Shown piece after piece: positions 13,101-28,100 of a stretch of DNA of 64,000 bases. The notes below the pieces were generated by a model. It did no database searches. It saw only the letters and a program-made list of their open reading frames with translations, and was not told the origin of the DNA. The position numbers and the translations under genes were made by a program. This DNA comes from Lineus longissimus (taxonomy: Eukaryota; Nemertea; Pilidiophora; Heteronemertea; Lineidae): the NCBI RefSeq assembly GCF_910592395.1, contig NC_088314.1, positions 1,798,001 through 1,862,000 of the forward strand, in the 5' to 3' direction. Numbering within the stretch: the stretch's first letter is position 1; the number at the start of each line of letters is the position of its first letter.

Positions 13101-16100
13101 TTTTCGTGGGAGAGGGGTGTTGTGTGGGTTGTTGGTGAAAGCACCTGGGCAATGATTGATCATGATATTCTATGAGATGATATCATCTGTTTTCTTATAC
13201 AACCTTTGTATTCAATAAATACATAGCACCCGCTGCCACAGGAGCTTCCCCCTCCTCACCTGTCCAAAAATAGGAAATTATTATTTGTCAACTTAATAGG
13301 CCTAGGCTTCTGACCTGTGTGCATTTGTTAAGTTTGGTCTCTGGTTTGCCTTTGCCAAAACTGTCCATATGTACAAAGCAGACTCTGTTATGGTATTCAT
13401 TCATCCACAGATGTAACCGGATCAAAATCTGGAAATTTGCTTCCAATTTCTGCTGACTCAAACTTACTTTTAAAAGTAAATGATGAAGAGCCATGATAAT
13501 AGCTAGGTATTTCGAGACCAGTTTGCCCCAGCACACCTTACCAATCATTATCTGATCATCTTTTCAACCTATATCCTGTTTGATCCGAACAAACAAACAG
13601 GAGCAACATTCCGGCGCAGCCAATACCTAGGTTATGACGGTGAATGAGATCATCTTCACCTTGGCGCACAGCCGAGACAATCATTCTACCTCTTAGCACG
13701 CCTTCAGAAGTCTAGCAGCGGCAAAGGGCCTATCGAACTCAAGGGTTAACCCAGTTATTCCAGCTCTTGGGGGAAAGGATGCCAAGGTTTTACCATACCA
13801 TTAGTCTGCAACAACACTATTGCCATCTAGTAACCAAGTGGAAACCTAAAATCAACAAACATCTCAACAAGTTGATTCAATTATCCAACACAGATGCGTC
13901 ATGCAATTTATTCCATAACAGGGAAGAGAATAGTAATATGTCACCCGCTCTACCAAAACTAGGCGCTTGTCGCATCTGAACTTGCCAGGTTGATACGGAC
14001 TTGTTGTTCATTTCCCTACTGTAGACCTTTTGTGAAATGTGACCAAATCAGTTTGTAATAGATTTCACAAAAGGTCTACAATAGGGAAATGAACAACAAG
14101 TCCGTATCAACCTGTCCAGTTCAGATGCGACAAGCGCCTAGTTTTGGTAGAGCGAGTCACATATTTAGAATAACGCCAAATGAACATGCAAGGCCATTAG
14201 AATATGATTAGATTGTGGGCTTACTGGTGATGAGAAAACATTTAAGGAAAGCAAGGAGAAAATTTGTGACCCGTTCCAGCAAAACCAGTCGCATGTTGCT
14301 CTGAGCTTGGCAGGTTGAGACGGACTGTTTGTTCATTTCACTATTGTCTGCCTTTTGTGAAATCTGATGACATCAATTTCTTCTATTATCTCCTGGTGTC
14401 ATCTAGGCTCATCTTATGTGTGACATGCGACTGGTTCTGCTAGAACGGGTCACATTTGAGAAATTCTCTTTTCCCTAAGGACTAATGAATGAGGAGGTCG
14501 GATAAACCTTTTTTTGAGTTTTGGGAAGCTCCCGTGCTCCATTGAGATCGAGACTCTCAAAACATTCAAAGCACCAAAAAAACAAAGCCAGACAGAGTGA
14601 CACTCAGGTAGAACCCCAAACCAGAGAAGAGAAGCACATACAGCTTACACAACATGTAAAGGCATAAAGAAAACTATCACCACTTTCATGCTATCAGGAC
14701 CACTTTCATGCTGATGAGTTTACATGTAGGACCACCTTCATATCCACTGGTCAGAGATCTCAGTTGTTGAAGGGCAGTGAGGGGTTAGGGCATACTACAG
14801 GTGGAACACAAGTTAAGCTTGTTCATGGGTGCAGGCAGATGTGAAGCTTTATAGGACAAGACAATGAGAAAGCATGCCCTCTTTGAAACAGAAGGGGGAA
14901 GTCTTGATTGTACATTGCATATGCCTAATGTACACACATGTAGTTCCTTTTCTCTTTTGTAGGTGGCTCCCCTTCCATTTAAAAGAAGCCACATTTTCAC
15001 CTTCATCTTACCTTTACCAACCAGATCAAGGAAATGTGCATTCTATGGCAAACTTTGTGACAACTATCAACGCCAATATTAAAGAAACTGACGTGTGTTA
15101 TTGGAGTCCATAATTCATTGTCATTCGAATGCTCACATATTGATCTGTCACAAAGCACACATCTCTAGGGTGAGAAAAACAAAGGGATGTGTAGAATTGG
15201 GTGCGTAGAATTGGGGCTTACCAATATTTCTCGTGCTCGGCCAAAATCCGTTATTGTAATTACATGAAGTGTGGTACTGGTGATCTCCTAAGATGGGTGC
15301 TGACCTCTGGTGGGGGATATGATCACCTAGTGAAACCACAGAAAAGATACAAAACAACTGTTACAACACTTACAAGGAAGCAACTCATAAATGGCGTGCA
15401 GGCTTTGTGAATACAAAACACAATTTCACCAAACGACACCAAGTAAATCACTGGAAAACAGAAACTGGAATATTGGTGGGACACCTTAGAAATCTCATGT
15501 TTAATCTGCCGATGAAATTTGTCTTTGGGCAGACGTTTGTACTGTAGAAAGCTGATCATACCTTCTTGTGCAAGTCTGCAGGAGATTGGAAAGTCACGTA
15601 TTGTTTTTGGCAAAATAGAGCTGGAGGGGAGGCAAGATCAGCAGGCAAAAAGCAATAGACTGCAAATCTAGAAGTAGGGCCTAGGCAATGCTATCTCATG
15701 AGTATCATAGGCATATCAAGTTAGGTTCAGCGGAGAAACCCCCCCCCCCACTCCTAGTCATCCCCAGTGGATCGAACTACTAAACCCTAAGCTGAGAACA
15801 AGATGTTAGAAGTCTCTTTCGCATCCACTTTAAAAGCATATTGAAAATACACAAGATGAATTATGCCATCAGAGATTTATGCCATCCCATTCATTTTGTC
15901 ATATCAGCTTTATCAGTCCTCGAAGGCAGACAGCCATGCCTGGCAAACACCACCAATATCTCGAATCATCATGTCTGCTTCATTAAAAACAGTTCAATTA
16001 GGATCGAGAAATGATTTCACAATTACATGCTATCTGGTACTAATGATATTTTCTGCCAATTTAGAAATTTTTATATTCAAGCTCATTTTCATCGTTGGTT

Positions 16101-19100
16101 CTAGTATGTACCTGGATGGTACAGTCTGTGATCTTGATCATAACACACTGTCACAACCCGGTGTTTTTTGCTTTCAAACTGCGAGATGTGAATTTGGTGA
16201 TGGAAAGTCGTTGCAAAGTTAAAATCAATGGCCAGTATCAAGAATTCATGATGAAGACTAGTCTTTATTCCTGCCAGTAGTCATGTATGAGAGATACCAT
16301 TTTGTGACTTGCACTGGCAGAAATGTTGCCATTTCTCTCTTATTCCTATACACCAAGAGATCCACAATCGGATCATATTGCCCAATCTCCATAACATTGC
16401 ATCAGAACATCACCAACAGGAAGATGAAAAATTGATTTCTTTCATGTAATATCAGTCTTCCTGATGTCTGGCATCAACTATTCATACCACACCGATGTTC
16501 ATTTCCGTGTGATGGGCATTAGCTGGCGTTCTCAACGGGAAAAAAGAACGCTAAAAAGTTGGTGCAGGAAGGACACCAAATGGCTTCATCAATTTGAACT
16601 TGTTAAAAAACGGCTGTTTTTCAACTTTTTTTTCAACAAGAGTCAACTGGGGGTGTTCCGATCTTTTTGAATGATGTGGAAGAGCACATTTTTTGATCAG
16701 CCTTGACAGAGAGTTGCAAGATGCCAAGAAATCTCATCCATGTTCAAGCATGTTTCATTCCTACCTCACCCGGTCGGTACTTCTGAATTTCTTCTCAGCA
16801 CTTCTACTTACCTATTAAAGATAAGAAGAGAGAATAATAAATATCATGTGACAGGTACACTTTACTTATAGATGATATAACATACATCTCCTGAAGAAAA
16901 GTCACATGAAAGAAGCCTCTGAAACGAAATAAAAGATTGGGATGATATTATTAGGTGAAACCCCTCAGGCTGTCATGCAGGATTCAAGATGACAACTAAG
17001 TTCTAATAATGGCTTATTCCATTGCCGACCAGTGCTGCCATTTAAGTCGCAATTTCCGACCCAATCTTGTGAAGTTGCCACACAACACACAACTCACTTT
17101 TAACCTTCAGAGGAACAGAGTTAAATTGTCAACAGATCTTGGTCGATCCTTTCATCACCTTTGGTATTTCAATATTACTAAGAAAGAAAGAAATATCCAA
17201 TTCTGGAACATGCAGAAGTAGAACTCGAGGGAAAACCATGTGATCATCTCTATTGGAAAACGAATATGTCAGGATCAAATACAAGCGTGCAGACAAGGCT
17301 TATTTATGTTATTGGTGATGTCTGACAGGATGTCGGTCCAAACAGCTGTCTCAAGTAGCAACAGACAAACAGAAAGCCAGAAGACTGTGGGCACAAATAC
17401 AAGGAAAATGTCTTTCGTCTCAACACGTTTATTTAGCCCAGGTTTGTTTCATGAGAAACAAATAAAAATATTTTCCAATCGTGTCATTGGTGATGTTTTC
17501 TCAAATACTAGTGTCCTGAACTTGTAACCACCAGAAGAAAAGCCTTCATAACTTCACATCCCCCAAGGGAAACACACCAAGCAACTAAGCACGATAGAGT
17601 CCCTGCACCTTAATTCATGATACTCCTGATCAACCTGATACAACTTGTAGGCGTGCGATGTTGGCAAATTCTCTAAGAACATTGAAATATGATAAGCTTT
17701 TTGATGCATGGTAGTGGGAGGTTGTACATGTACTTACCAACCACTTAGCCATAACGCTGAATTTCTGACTTCTTTCCCATCGCCCCCCCCCCCCCCCCCC
17801 CCATCACACACCAGAACTAAAGAAGAGCGGAAGCATTTGGGAATTTATCCCGCTGCTGTAATAATGGGCTCAGAATCTAAACGACAGGCTTCCACTTCCG
17901 ATGCCAGTCCCGTTCCGCCACTCTACCCGACAGTTTCCAGTCATAGCGGTTTGGATGTGTTTGTCGGCTGTGATGCAAAATAATGTGGTTCAGCTTTCAG
18001 GTTCTAGTTCAGTGTTTGGAGTCCACCTGGCACTCCTTGCAGGGTTCCTTCTAGGGGGCAGGCTGGACACCTCAGCTCAACGTTGTTACCTTAACTGATC
18101 TTCAGGCTCAGGTGAACATAGCTATCATTGTCAAGATGGTCGTAAGAATAGATCTCCCAGACCATCTTGACCAACAGGGTTTTATCATTGCTTCTGGCAC
18201 TCAAAATATAATGTAGATCAAGCCAAAGGATAATCTCAGGAGTGCACTTTCTTACCCTAGAGCAGAAGTGCATTCATGACATATGACAACAAAATTGGCG
18301 TACTGTGAGTGGTGGGACATATTCTTGATGACAAGCATGACAGTTGCTTCCCACGCACACGGCCCTAAACACTCCCTTGTCAGACGTTTCTATCATAGCC
18401 AGACATTAAGGGATGGCTGCTATCCCTAAAGTCAATATATTGACTTGACGTCTGGGCAAAGAGTTACCGGTTTCCTTACGCTGTAGCAAACTGCTGTAGA
18501 TGATACAATCATGGAGATAACAATTTTCACGACCGTTGAGATAACGTTATTGGGAAGAATATGAATGTGATGAAATGAAAGAACTAGGACCACGTTGATA
18601 TCATCGTGAAAGGCCTGTAGCGCCCTACTCGCTGAGCCGATGTGTTGGAACTTGGTGCTTTCACAAGCAATGTCCATCAGATCAGAGATGTCTGTTCAGA
18701 TTCGCCGACATCCCCATGGAACGCTTCTTCAATTACTTGACAGTGTCGTCTATTGATTAATAGTAAGAAAGTCGTGTTCCTCTGCCTTACACGTCTTGCC
18801 GAGTTGACCAAGGTTGTTGATGTGGTTATCCAGGCCTTGTAGGGTTAATGATACATCTTTAGCGACAAAGGCAGTGAAATACTTCAGGGCGTCAAGATGT
18901 ATAATCTTATAACGGTATGCTGAGCAAAACAGCCGTATCAGTCTCACGACGTCCTATCAATTCTCGCTCAATGCTATAACTAACGACACCCCGATGTCAG
19001 AAATAGCGATGCTGACGTAGGCAGTTGAGATCGGCGTGTGATGAAGGAGGCAGTGTGATCTGATTGGATGCTTATCAAGCCTGGCACGATTAACATGCAT

Positions 19101-22100
19101 GTAAACAAAAGATGGATTGATTCCCGACATAAATCGCTCTTGAACAAGAAGACATGACAGAGTTCTGTGGTAAGTTTATCGATGAGGACGATATTGATTT
19201 TAATATAAGTCAGACTTGCGTATTTTTAGAAAGCTGTAATCGTATCCGTGTTATTTCGAATCAATATTCTTGAGACTTTATTTATTGACACAGACAATGC
19301 TGCAGGTTATGATTAATCTGTAGTTGGTGACCAAGATGGGAAGGAAACTATAGGGCCGTTTACACGCACTGCTAAAAAACATGTGATCTTAATCAAAAAC
19401 AAACGTAGTCTGCTGTGCATGCCGGCAGGGAGATTTTAGTCCATGAGACCTGATTCAAAGACTGTGGGCCTGTTTTAGTCTATACAACCAAAATGGTCGC
19501 AATTTTTACCAAAGCATATTGAGATACAGAGCTCTCCATCGTTCCCTTCCAATATTCAAATAACCAAGGTCCAATCTTTTAGCTCCTGAACACGCAACCC
19601 AAAATGAACCTCAAAGACGTCTACAGCATAATCGATTTCATCATGGCATGAGGCACCAATCTCTCCCAATCAATTTCAGCAGGAGTCAGATGAACGCAAA
19701 AAGCCAACTTTTATTAGAAAGCGGGTGACAGGTGACGGCAAATGGGCCACAGAGTAATTGGCAAAGCTAATCAAAGGATAAATCCATTTCAAGGTAACTT
19801 GGAAGAAACAAAAGTGTACATTATATGTTTGGAATTCTTTGAAGAATGTGCTCCTCTAGTGATCCACTCTGCCATTTCTCCATCCCTATTACATGTATTC
19901 AGCTGGCTCTGCCCCTTCTTTATCTTAGACATAGAGAGTCAAAGACAAAGAGTAGACTAGAAGACTGATATACTATTAATAACCATATCACTGTTTGTCA
20001 TATCTGCTGAGGGATATAACGCTTCAATCAATATTTAGCTCGGCCATTCAGCTTTTAGCTCATCACCGGATGCGCATATAAAACCAACACATCTTATTCA
20101 TCAGGGATTGACTACATTCCCTCATCTATTAACATTGTTAGACTGAACCCTCAAGGAAGTTACCACCCACACCATGGCTTCAGCAGCGGGGAAGCAGGAT
20201 GTACATGTACATATTTTAGCTGAAAACTGAACGGAGCTTGAGCTTGATAGTTTAGGGAAGAACACCAGTCTTTGCCATTTTTTGTCTAAAAGCTTCATGG
20301 TCCGTGACGACTGGGAGGACCTGGCCCCCCAATAGATATAGCTAAACATAGCCAGAAGTGATCAGAGGAAACTCCCTTCCCTTTAATCCAATCCACAAAG
20401 AAGACACCCCACATCGGCTTAGAAGACTATAAAGGCAAGGCAGTAAGTCCCTGATGGAGATGGAATCGGATTATATGGTAAAGAACCTTGAGGATAACCG
20501 GATCATTGCATTGCCACAGGTGGTGTTTGGCAGAGATGTCAAGGCGCATATAGCGGTAGTGTGTATCACTGCAGGTACTATCACTGTGTCAAACAGGTCA
20601 AAATAGATCAACTTCAGACCAACTGATAAGCAACACCAGCGACGCCGAAAGAATCCTGAGATCAACCACTTCGCGGAGAATACCATGAAGAACTTCAAAG
20701 CAGTAAACTGAAGCTAGATTTGCCCAACCGAAAACCATCCAATCCCAATTCAAATGTCAAGAGAGACTATCCACTATTGCTCTAGCTGAACATGACACAA
20801 GAGAGTTGCCTGTAATGCTAGAGCCACATTCCTCACAGCACGAATCTCTTTAGTGCCTGATGAGTGAGGCAAACCTTCCTCTTCTTTCTTCATCAATGCT
20901 CACTGTGACAACAACTCGTGCAGAAAGTTTCCTCCCCACAGGAGACCGACCAATCCTTTGATCAAACCGGAGAATGATTCCAGTGGGGGAGCACACCAGA
21001 GTATATATATTGAAGGGAGTCTGACCAAGCGAACACGATGTTTAATGGGGTGTTGCAAAACTGCAGCCACTGCAACGAGGCACTGACAGTACCATAGCTC
21101 CCAAAGGAAGAACACTACACCTCAAACGGCACCTCTCTGACATTGACAAAGGCAATCCAATTCATAAATCTTCGTAATGGGTCTGTATACGCACTGAAAC
21201 ATTCCAGATAATGGTATTGGCAGACATTGAAGAAAGCGCTCCAATTTCCTTCATGGACATTTACTCATTTAGAGGATTATGGAGTTGGGGATGAATGGCA
21301 AATGCAGCGGCAGTCAACGCAAAACTTGTACCACCTCATCAGGGGTCACAATGAATACAGTGCCAAGTTCTTTTCTACTCATTGCCTTCTATATGCTGCA
21401 TAACTGCAAGTGATTTGTCCCAAAGAGGTTCTGCAGTTCATTACAATCCAAACAGACAATGTGGAATCTTGGTCCTTTGTTCAAGTGCTCAAGTCGACAT
21501 GCAATTCAACTGTACATCTACATGTAATGGGCTCTCTATGACTGATTTAAAGCCTTGCTACCTTCGAGAAGGGTTAACCAGGATGTGGTGCAGAAGAACA
21601 GAGCAAGGTAGTAGAGATGTTTGGTGCAATCAGTTCCTCCTCACATACCAGTCATGCCATTCACAGAGGCCAACACTTTCACATGAAGGAGTAGGTGTCT
21701 GGAAAACATCATGACACACAAGGCTCTGAGATCAAACAGTCCCTCCAATGAGCTCTAGCTCTCGGGTTCCCTGTTATAAAGGTGGGGACAGTCACTACGA
21801 ATGTCATCCACACCAACCACCAACCACTCCCTAAACATTTCATGATTGTAGCGTGGTTTTGCAAACCATTTTGCTGCGCACAGCAATCATTCGGAAGAAT
21901 GTACAGCTTGAAACCACTGCTGGCACATCGTTGGAATATTTTGAATGACTCGGTTACACTCTGGTTAATTCAGCATCAATACTTGGCAGGTATTGATCTG
22001 TTCACATGAATGATGCATTCGCTAGAACATACAGAAACTCTCTAATGATCTTGCAAAATGAACTGATGGAGGAAGAGAAATTTGGGTTATGAGCAGACAC

Positions 22101-25100
22101 CAGAGATATGGAAGACAGAATTGATCACGGACTGTCCTCATCATATAGGGGTCTTGATCCTCTAATCCCTCGATGTCTGCACACAACAATCGAAGACGAG
22201 GGATTCCTTTGCTTTTAACAGGCCAAGTGGTCTCCCTGATGATCTCCATTTCCAATGCAACTTCCGGCATACGAGACTGAAATCTAAGGCAACATCAGCA
22301 TAACAGTTTAATGGCCACCAGCTTCCCAATGATTAATATTGGTGAGCTCAGCTGGACTACTGGGCTTCACCAGAATATGGCAATAGAGTGAAATCTCTGT
22401 TGAGCTGCTTTGACCCGGTATGATGAGTATAACTATTACTGCCGACATCGCCTTTAGACAGCTCCAGGCCATCCGGCCATTAGTGGCTGTCATAAAGGTA
22501 AAATATGGCATAATCTCATACAGCCAGTGATGACCATAACAACACTGGTACATCATCTCCTAATAGCTGGTTCAAAGGAATCTGGACATTGCAAGCAAGG
22601 TATTGCTATTAGTCCAGGCGATCAGGATACATCCCTGGTTCATCGCCAACCTTGTTGTTCCGGGAAACCCTACCTCAACCCTAGTGCAAGCCAAGTCTCT
22701 CCAACCCCTTTCTGCCTCATCAGAAAGGTCGTTCGGTCATAAACAAGTGATTCCATCATCTGAGCTGATTGGCTCCATAAACCTGATCCTCTGCTTCGAC
22801 AATGACACCTATTTTATGGTAATTGCCTGAACCAACAGAAGAGTGGGCGCAAATTACCCCGATGGTGTACCCTGACCTGTCATGGCACAACAAGGAAGGA
22901 ATGGCAACAAAAACTAGATTAAATCATACCGATGCCGATGACTTCCTTGTGTGGAAAGCAGCTGCACTTCCACCTCCAACTAGAAGCAGTTTTCTCCTCA
23001 TGTCTAAATTATGACATTATTGATGTAAGAGACCCTGAGTAGCCAGAGGGGTTACTTGGTCTGCGTAGCTGACTCTAGAGACAGGGAGTGGTCATTGGTA
23101 GACATTGGCTATATCATACTATTACTGGTCGTGAATGCTGGCAATTGATGAAATATTGGTAACCATCTGGCCAAGTCATTGCTTTTTGTCAATGGATTGT
23201 GTGACAATCTTCAGTGTGACTGTGTGGATGGTCAGTGATGAGACCTACGTCAATGTAGAGCTGGAGCCTTGACAAAGACGAAGAGGGCACTACTCTCCAG
23301 CTCTCGTTGAGACTGAAGTATCCCCTCTAATGAGGGTAGTGATAGGCTTCATCATCTAATGATCTCCAGGGCTGATCATCATGGAACAAATTCTTCCCAC
23401 CATCGCTCCCAGCAATCTTGTATTGATCAATGTCCTGTGAGTTGCATGTCATCTGCCGATAAATGCTTCAAGCTGGTAAAATAATACGAGTTCGATCTTC
23501 TGAGACCTTCATCTAATCATGTCCGTTAACAAGATGTGTACTGTATATGATTTTCTTTGGTGAGCCTCCCTCAGAGGTCGGAGTTTTAAGACAGGAGCTT
23601 GGCAACAGGTTTCCATGGTTATGGTGGCTACTCTGGTTGTCACCGATAAGGAGACAAAGATCAACTACCGCCGTTCAAGTGATTACCTGTAAATCATCTG
23701 CATTGGGGAGGACACAAACAGACAGGCATTAGCAGCAAAAGTATGCCTTGGAATCCACAATCAAAGGCAGCAATCAAAGACACCTTAGAACCGATGGTTA
23801 AAAGAAAGCAAGCCCAAATCATATGACGTCATTTGATTCAGTTAAGTCAGGCATGACAAATCATTATTCTGCCCTCCAACATGGCTGACCATGAAAACAC
23901 TCTATTGTGTCACTCCTTGTCCTATCATAGGCATGACAATGGGTGCGTTTGTCTGGCCATAACCAGACATACCTATTATATGTCAATATTATTGATCTGA
24001 TTGTATGAACTATGCACAGTTCAAATAAGCAGATCTTGAACCCACAGGAAGGTAAACAAGAAATACACACAGTTGAGGCAAAGAAGTGTTGCTCAAACAG
24101 TGTGAAGTATTGCTAGAGAGGCAAAGTGCTTGCGAAATGATCCTCGACTGGCAAACTGAAATAAGACTTGAGAGCAGGTTACCAAATCATAACTGTCGAG
24201 GCATTGTGTTTTGTAGAGTACATCTCAACATTTATCACTTCGGACCTCCCTCTGATTAACCACCGACAGACTGTGGGTTCTTTTCCCATTGATTATGATG
24301 ATTGGCATGTTACTTTCTGTTGATAGAATGAATTTGGCATAAACAGAAGAATGGGGGTTTGGGGTTGGGGCTGCCCGAACAGGGATGGCAGGCTACCGGA
24401 ACAAAGATGGTTGAGAGCATGGTCAGATAGCTCATTCCAATGATAACTCACCCATTTTGTCGGTAGTTACAGGCATAGCATGCACCAACACTGGTTCAAC
24501 TTTTATCATAGTATTGACCACCTGTAGCATGTCTTGCTTACAGCTTTATCTTTCGTTTCTTGAAAATCAACTAACATAGCTGCTTGCACGCACAACTGAT
24601 AGCGCCTGCCAAGATTTCTGATAAATCTTCCTTGGATCAATATTTGGGTCAGAGCATGAGACTGGGGAGATAGTGTAGATTCCAAGTTTCTTGAGAAAAA
24701 AACTTTGAAATTGACCAGAATTTTGAGAGTGAAGGACTTCTTTCCTTGAATCCTGAATCTGTGCCTCCATCAGAACACTTTATCATGTTTGAATTTTCTC
24801 AGAAAAAAACGCAAATCATGGCCGAGTTGAATCCACCATTTTTGCAATTACCAGAAGTGAAAGGAATCGGGTATATTTCAGTCAATAGATGGTTATCATG
24901 TATGAGTAATTGCATGTAGATTTGTGTTACTGGCATGCATACATCAATTGAAGTACTTGGCCAAGATGCATGTGTTCTTGTGCAATTACATGTATGATTC
25001 TTGTACATGCACATGTGACAGAATATTATATTTTTACTTCTGGGTTGGTACCACTTTGCAATCAAAGCGGGAGTTGGCAGATTTCTAAAAGATTAAGTGT

Positions 25101-28100
25101 TACTTGACTTTGAGAATTCATCAAATCATGAAAATGAGCAAATTTGCCAGCTTTTATAGCAACATGAAATTTCATGGTTTGCTCATTTTGCTCGCAATGG
25201 AAACAGATTATCTTCAGATTTCAAGTTAGCATACCAAGATTTGAGTAATAGAATCAAATCATCAATTTGCGCAACAAACACTGCGCAGTTCCTACGTTAG
25301 CAAGGCTGAAACAGCTTTCATTACGTTACACCCATGTTTATTGGCGACGCAATGCAGACAATTTGATGACTTCATATTCATATCAATAAACATTGATCGA
25401 TAGGACAGATTTACACCGACGCTTGCTAAAATAGACCACAGAAGGTATTTATAGTTTGATTGTAGATTTGTAGCCCTTGATATTGGTGCAAATGTCTTTT
25501 TTTAGAATTTTATGAAACAGTTTAAATGTCACTGGTCACTGGTCTAATCAAAGGAATCAAATGTTTTGAGTGACAACCAGATGCAGGGTTGGCATCATGA
25601 TACACAAGGCTCAATCAAAATTATCTCTCTAGATTCGACGTATTGCCTGCAAGATGGGGACACGCCAGACCGAAATACTGTCCATAATAAATGGTTTAAC
25701 ACTGCCAACCAAAGGAGACGAGGACAGCAAATAAGGTTGTGATGATCCATATCCAACCAAACATTTGATTGCGTCACGAGAACAGACTTCACTAACAACT
25801 AGCACAAAGCATCAATTTAACTTACCATTCCTGTCAGGAACCGTCAAATAGACCATTTTGTGAGTGACCTCCTCCAGCACAGTGAATGTCACACCATTCA
25901 TGATCGTACAAATCTAGTCCCTTCTTTACAGATAAATATTTCAACAAGTCTACAGTTCTTGGGTCCAGTTTACAGTTGAGAATATTTGCCTCAGTACGTC
26001 CTTACATACGCTCTTGTTCAACACAGCAGGATATCACTGAGATCCTTTTAGTCCAGAAGAATTCATAGGCCGGTAAAAGGTAAGACTGCGTAACTTTGAA
26101 GTTTGACAGCAGATATGTTCACTGCAGTAGAAAAATGTCGACTCCAAAGAAGTTCTGAATCTTTTCCTTGCACACTTGATCAATATTAACAATGGGAAGT
26201 TTGTCCATCAGTCCCTCACAATCCAGATAATGTCAATCAGAATACCTCTCGATAAGATGAATCACTCAGTCTGCTCAGGTGCTGGAGTGGCAGAGAAGGT
26301 TCTAAATCCTGATCCTAAAGTCACAGACCAAATGGGAAGAGTCAAAGAGACAAATAACGCACTGGAGATCCACCAGACCTTGGCTATAGCATGATCACAC
26401 ACAGAACTCGCCAGTCGACCTTTTCACAACATGCCACCACCCACAACCAAGAAACCATGAAGGTGTTTTTCACTATGGACACGAGATCTTAGCGACATAT
26501 CACCAACAGGACTCAACAACCTTCGCTCAGTTTTCAGAGCATACCAGCAACCTTACAGCTTCGAGGAAACACCCAGGTGTCAACTATGCAGACGCTGAAA
26601 TGAAGCGACACTCGAGCAAATTCTGCACAGCATGTGAGTGATTAAAACAAGTATTAAAGGCTCCACCCTTTGTAATTAAGATGGTTACTAATTAAAGATG
26701 ATTATTAATAGAATATTGAAGGACAAACATGACACCTCCCTTCTTAGATATATATTTGCTAAAGAGCAGAGGTCACACCCTAAACAAACCTGTTGGTGAA
26801 TGTGAGAGACACCAACAGTGCTCAGCCGAGCTCTTGTAACCAACATGATACCTCAGTCAACTTCTTACTTCATGGCAACGCCTCCAACAGTTTCAGATTC
26901 AGTAACTTTTCCAATAAACCTTACCTACCATTGTAGAGCAATACCACCAAACATAGACTGCCAATACTGCCTGTTCTACAATGTCTATTCTCTGACTTCA
27001 GGCTCTGGAAATCAGTGTATTCCATTCCATTGAACACTTACCGTGTAATAGAACAATCAAACATCCTGAATTTCAGAATTCAACCAAGATCGAGACCAAA
27101 GACAACACTGGACACTCTAAGACAAATGAAAAGATTGGGCCATAATCTTGTCAAGAAGCTGGGAAGAACAAGAATATCAAGAGAGACGTCTTTCGCATAT
27201 CTGCAGCACTCCAAAGCTACATCTCTGGCTGAGATAGAGAGACAAGAATGCTGCCTTGAGCTGTGTTACCGAAATCCAGAAGGAACCTTTTTTTCACCCA
27301 AAAGACCACGAAGCAACTTTAACTTTTTTTATCACATCCAACGGCAACATCACCATCTTGAACTATTAGCGTAATGAGCACGTCTAAAAACAGCTTCGCA
27401 AAGCAAGAAGCTATAAAGTTACGCATTGATTAGAAATCAATCATCCAATAACGTAAGCCCAGGTATAAAAAAAATCGATCAAATCATGTGATCTTAACCT
27501 TATTAATAGAATACTGATACTTATAAACTATTTTAAACTGCTTTGTGAAGTCACATATATACTTTGCACTATTTATACCCACTAATCAATGGAGCCATAT
27601 AGGGAAACATCACACATCTAACGTTGTCACGGCAACCGTGTCTTAGAACTTGGCTATTCTGAGAACAAAAGATCACTAAAGTGAGGGAGGGGTTCCATTA
27701 AGAGAGTGGGAACGTGGGGGTTTTCATGACAAGCAAAGGTTGTGGAAAACGCTAATGGCGTGCGAGTCTTCTACTTCCAGTAACCTTTTTGATTGATTTC
27801 TCAACAAATACAACCAACTACCCAAGTTGGTGCCTGATGTTATTTCGAAATAATAAAACCAGTCCTCCTTGTTTCACCACCAGTACAAATCAATAATACT
27901 TTGAAAAAACAGCCAATACCTGAGGCTGAACTTTAACCTATAACTGCCGTGGATTGGCGCAATTCACCATTCAGCCATAATCGGCTAAGCAGTGTACCAA
28001 GAGGGTAATTTTAGCCAGGCAATGCTACATCCTGAGACCGACAACCAAGAAAATTGCACGAAAATGTCATGTCCTCCGATGTGGCTATTTCTGGCAAATG

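Noticed and set aside
19151-19166. Plus-strand ATGACAGAGTTCTGTG|GTAAGT as a first exon
   Set aside because: Five codons before a donor with no matching downstream plus-strand exon identified.
24452-24476. Eight-codon ATG frame before a GTGAGT donor (phase 1)
   Set aside because: Too short to judge; chance ATG plus donor combinations of this length are common in a 25-kb intron. Similar tiny cases at 12.7, 13.5 and 29.36 kb were dismissed for the same reason.
27015-27374. 119-codon Arg/Lys-rich plus-strand frame
   Set aside because: Starts on GTG; no known domain; lies in the CDK intron without splice context.
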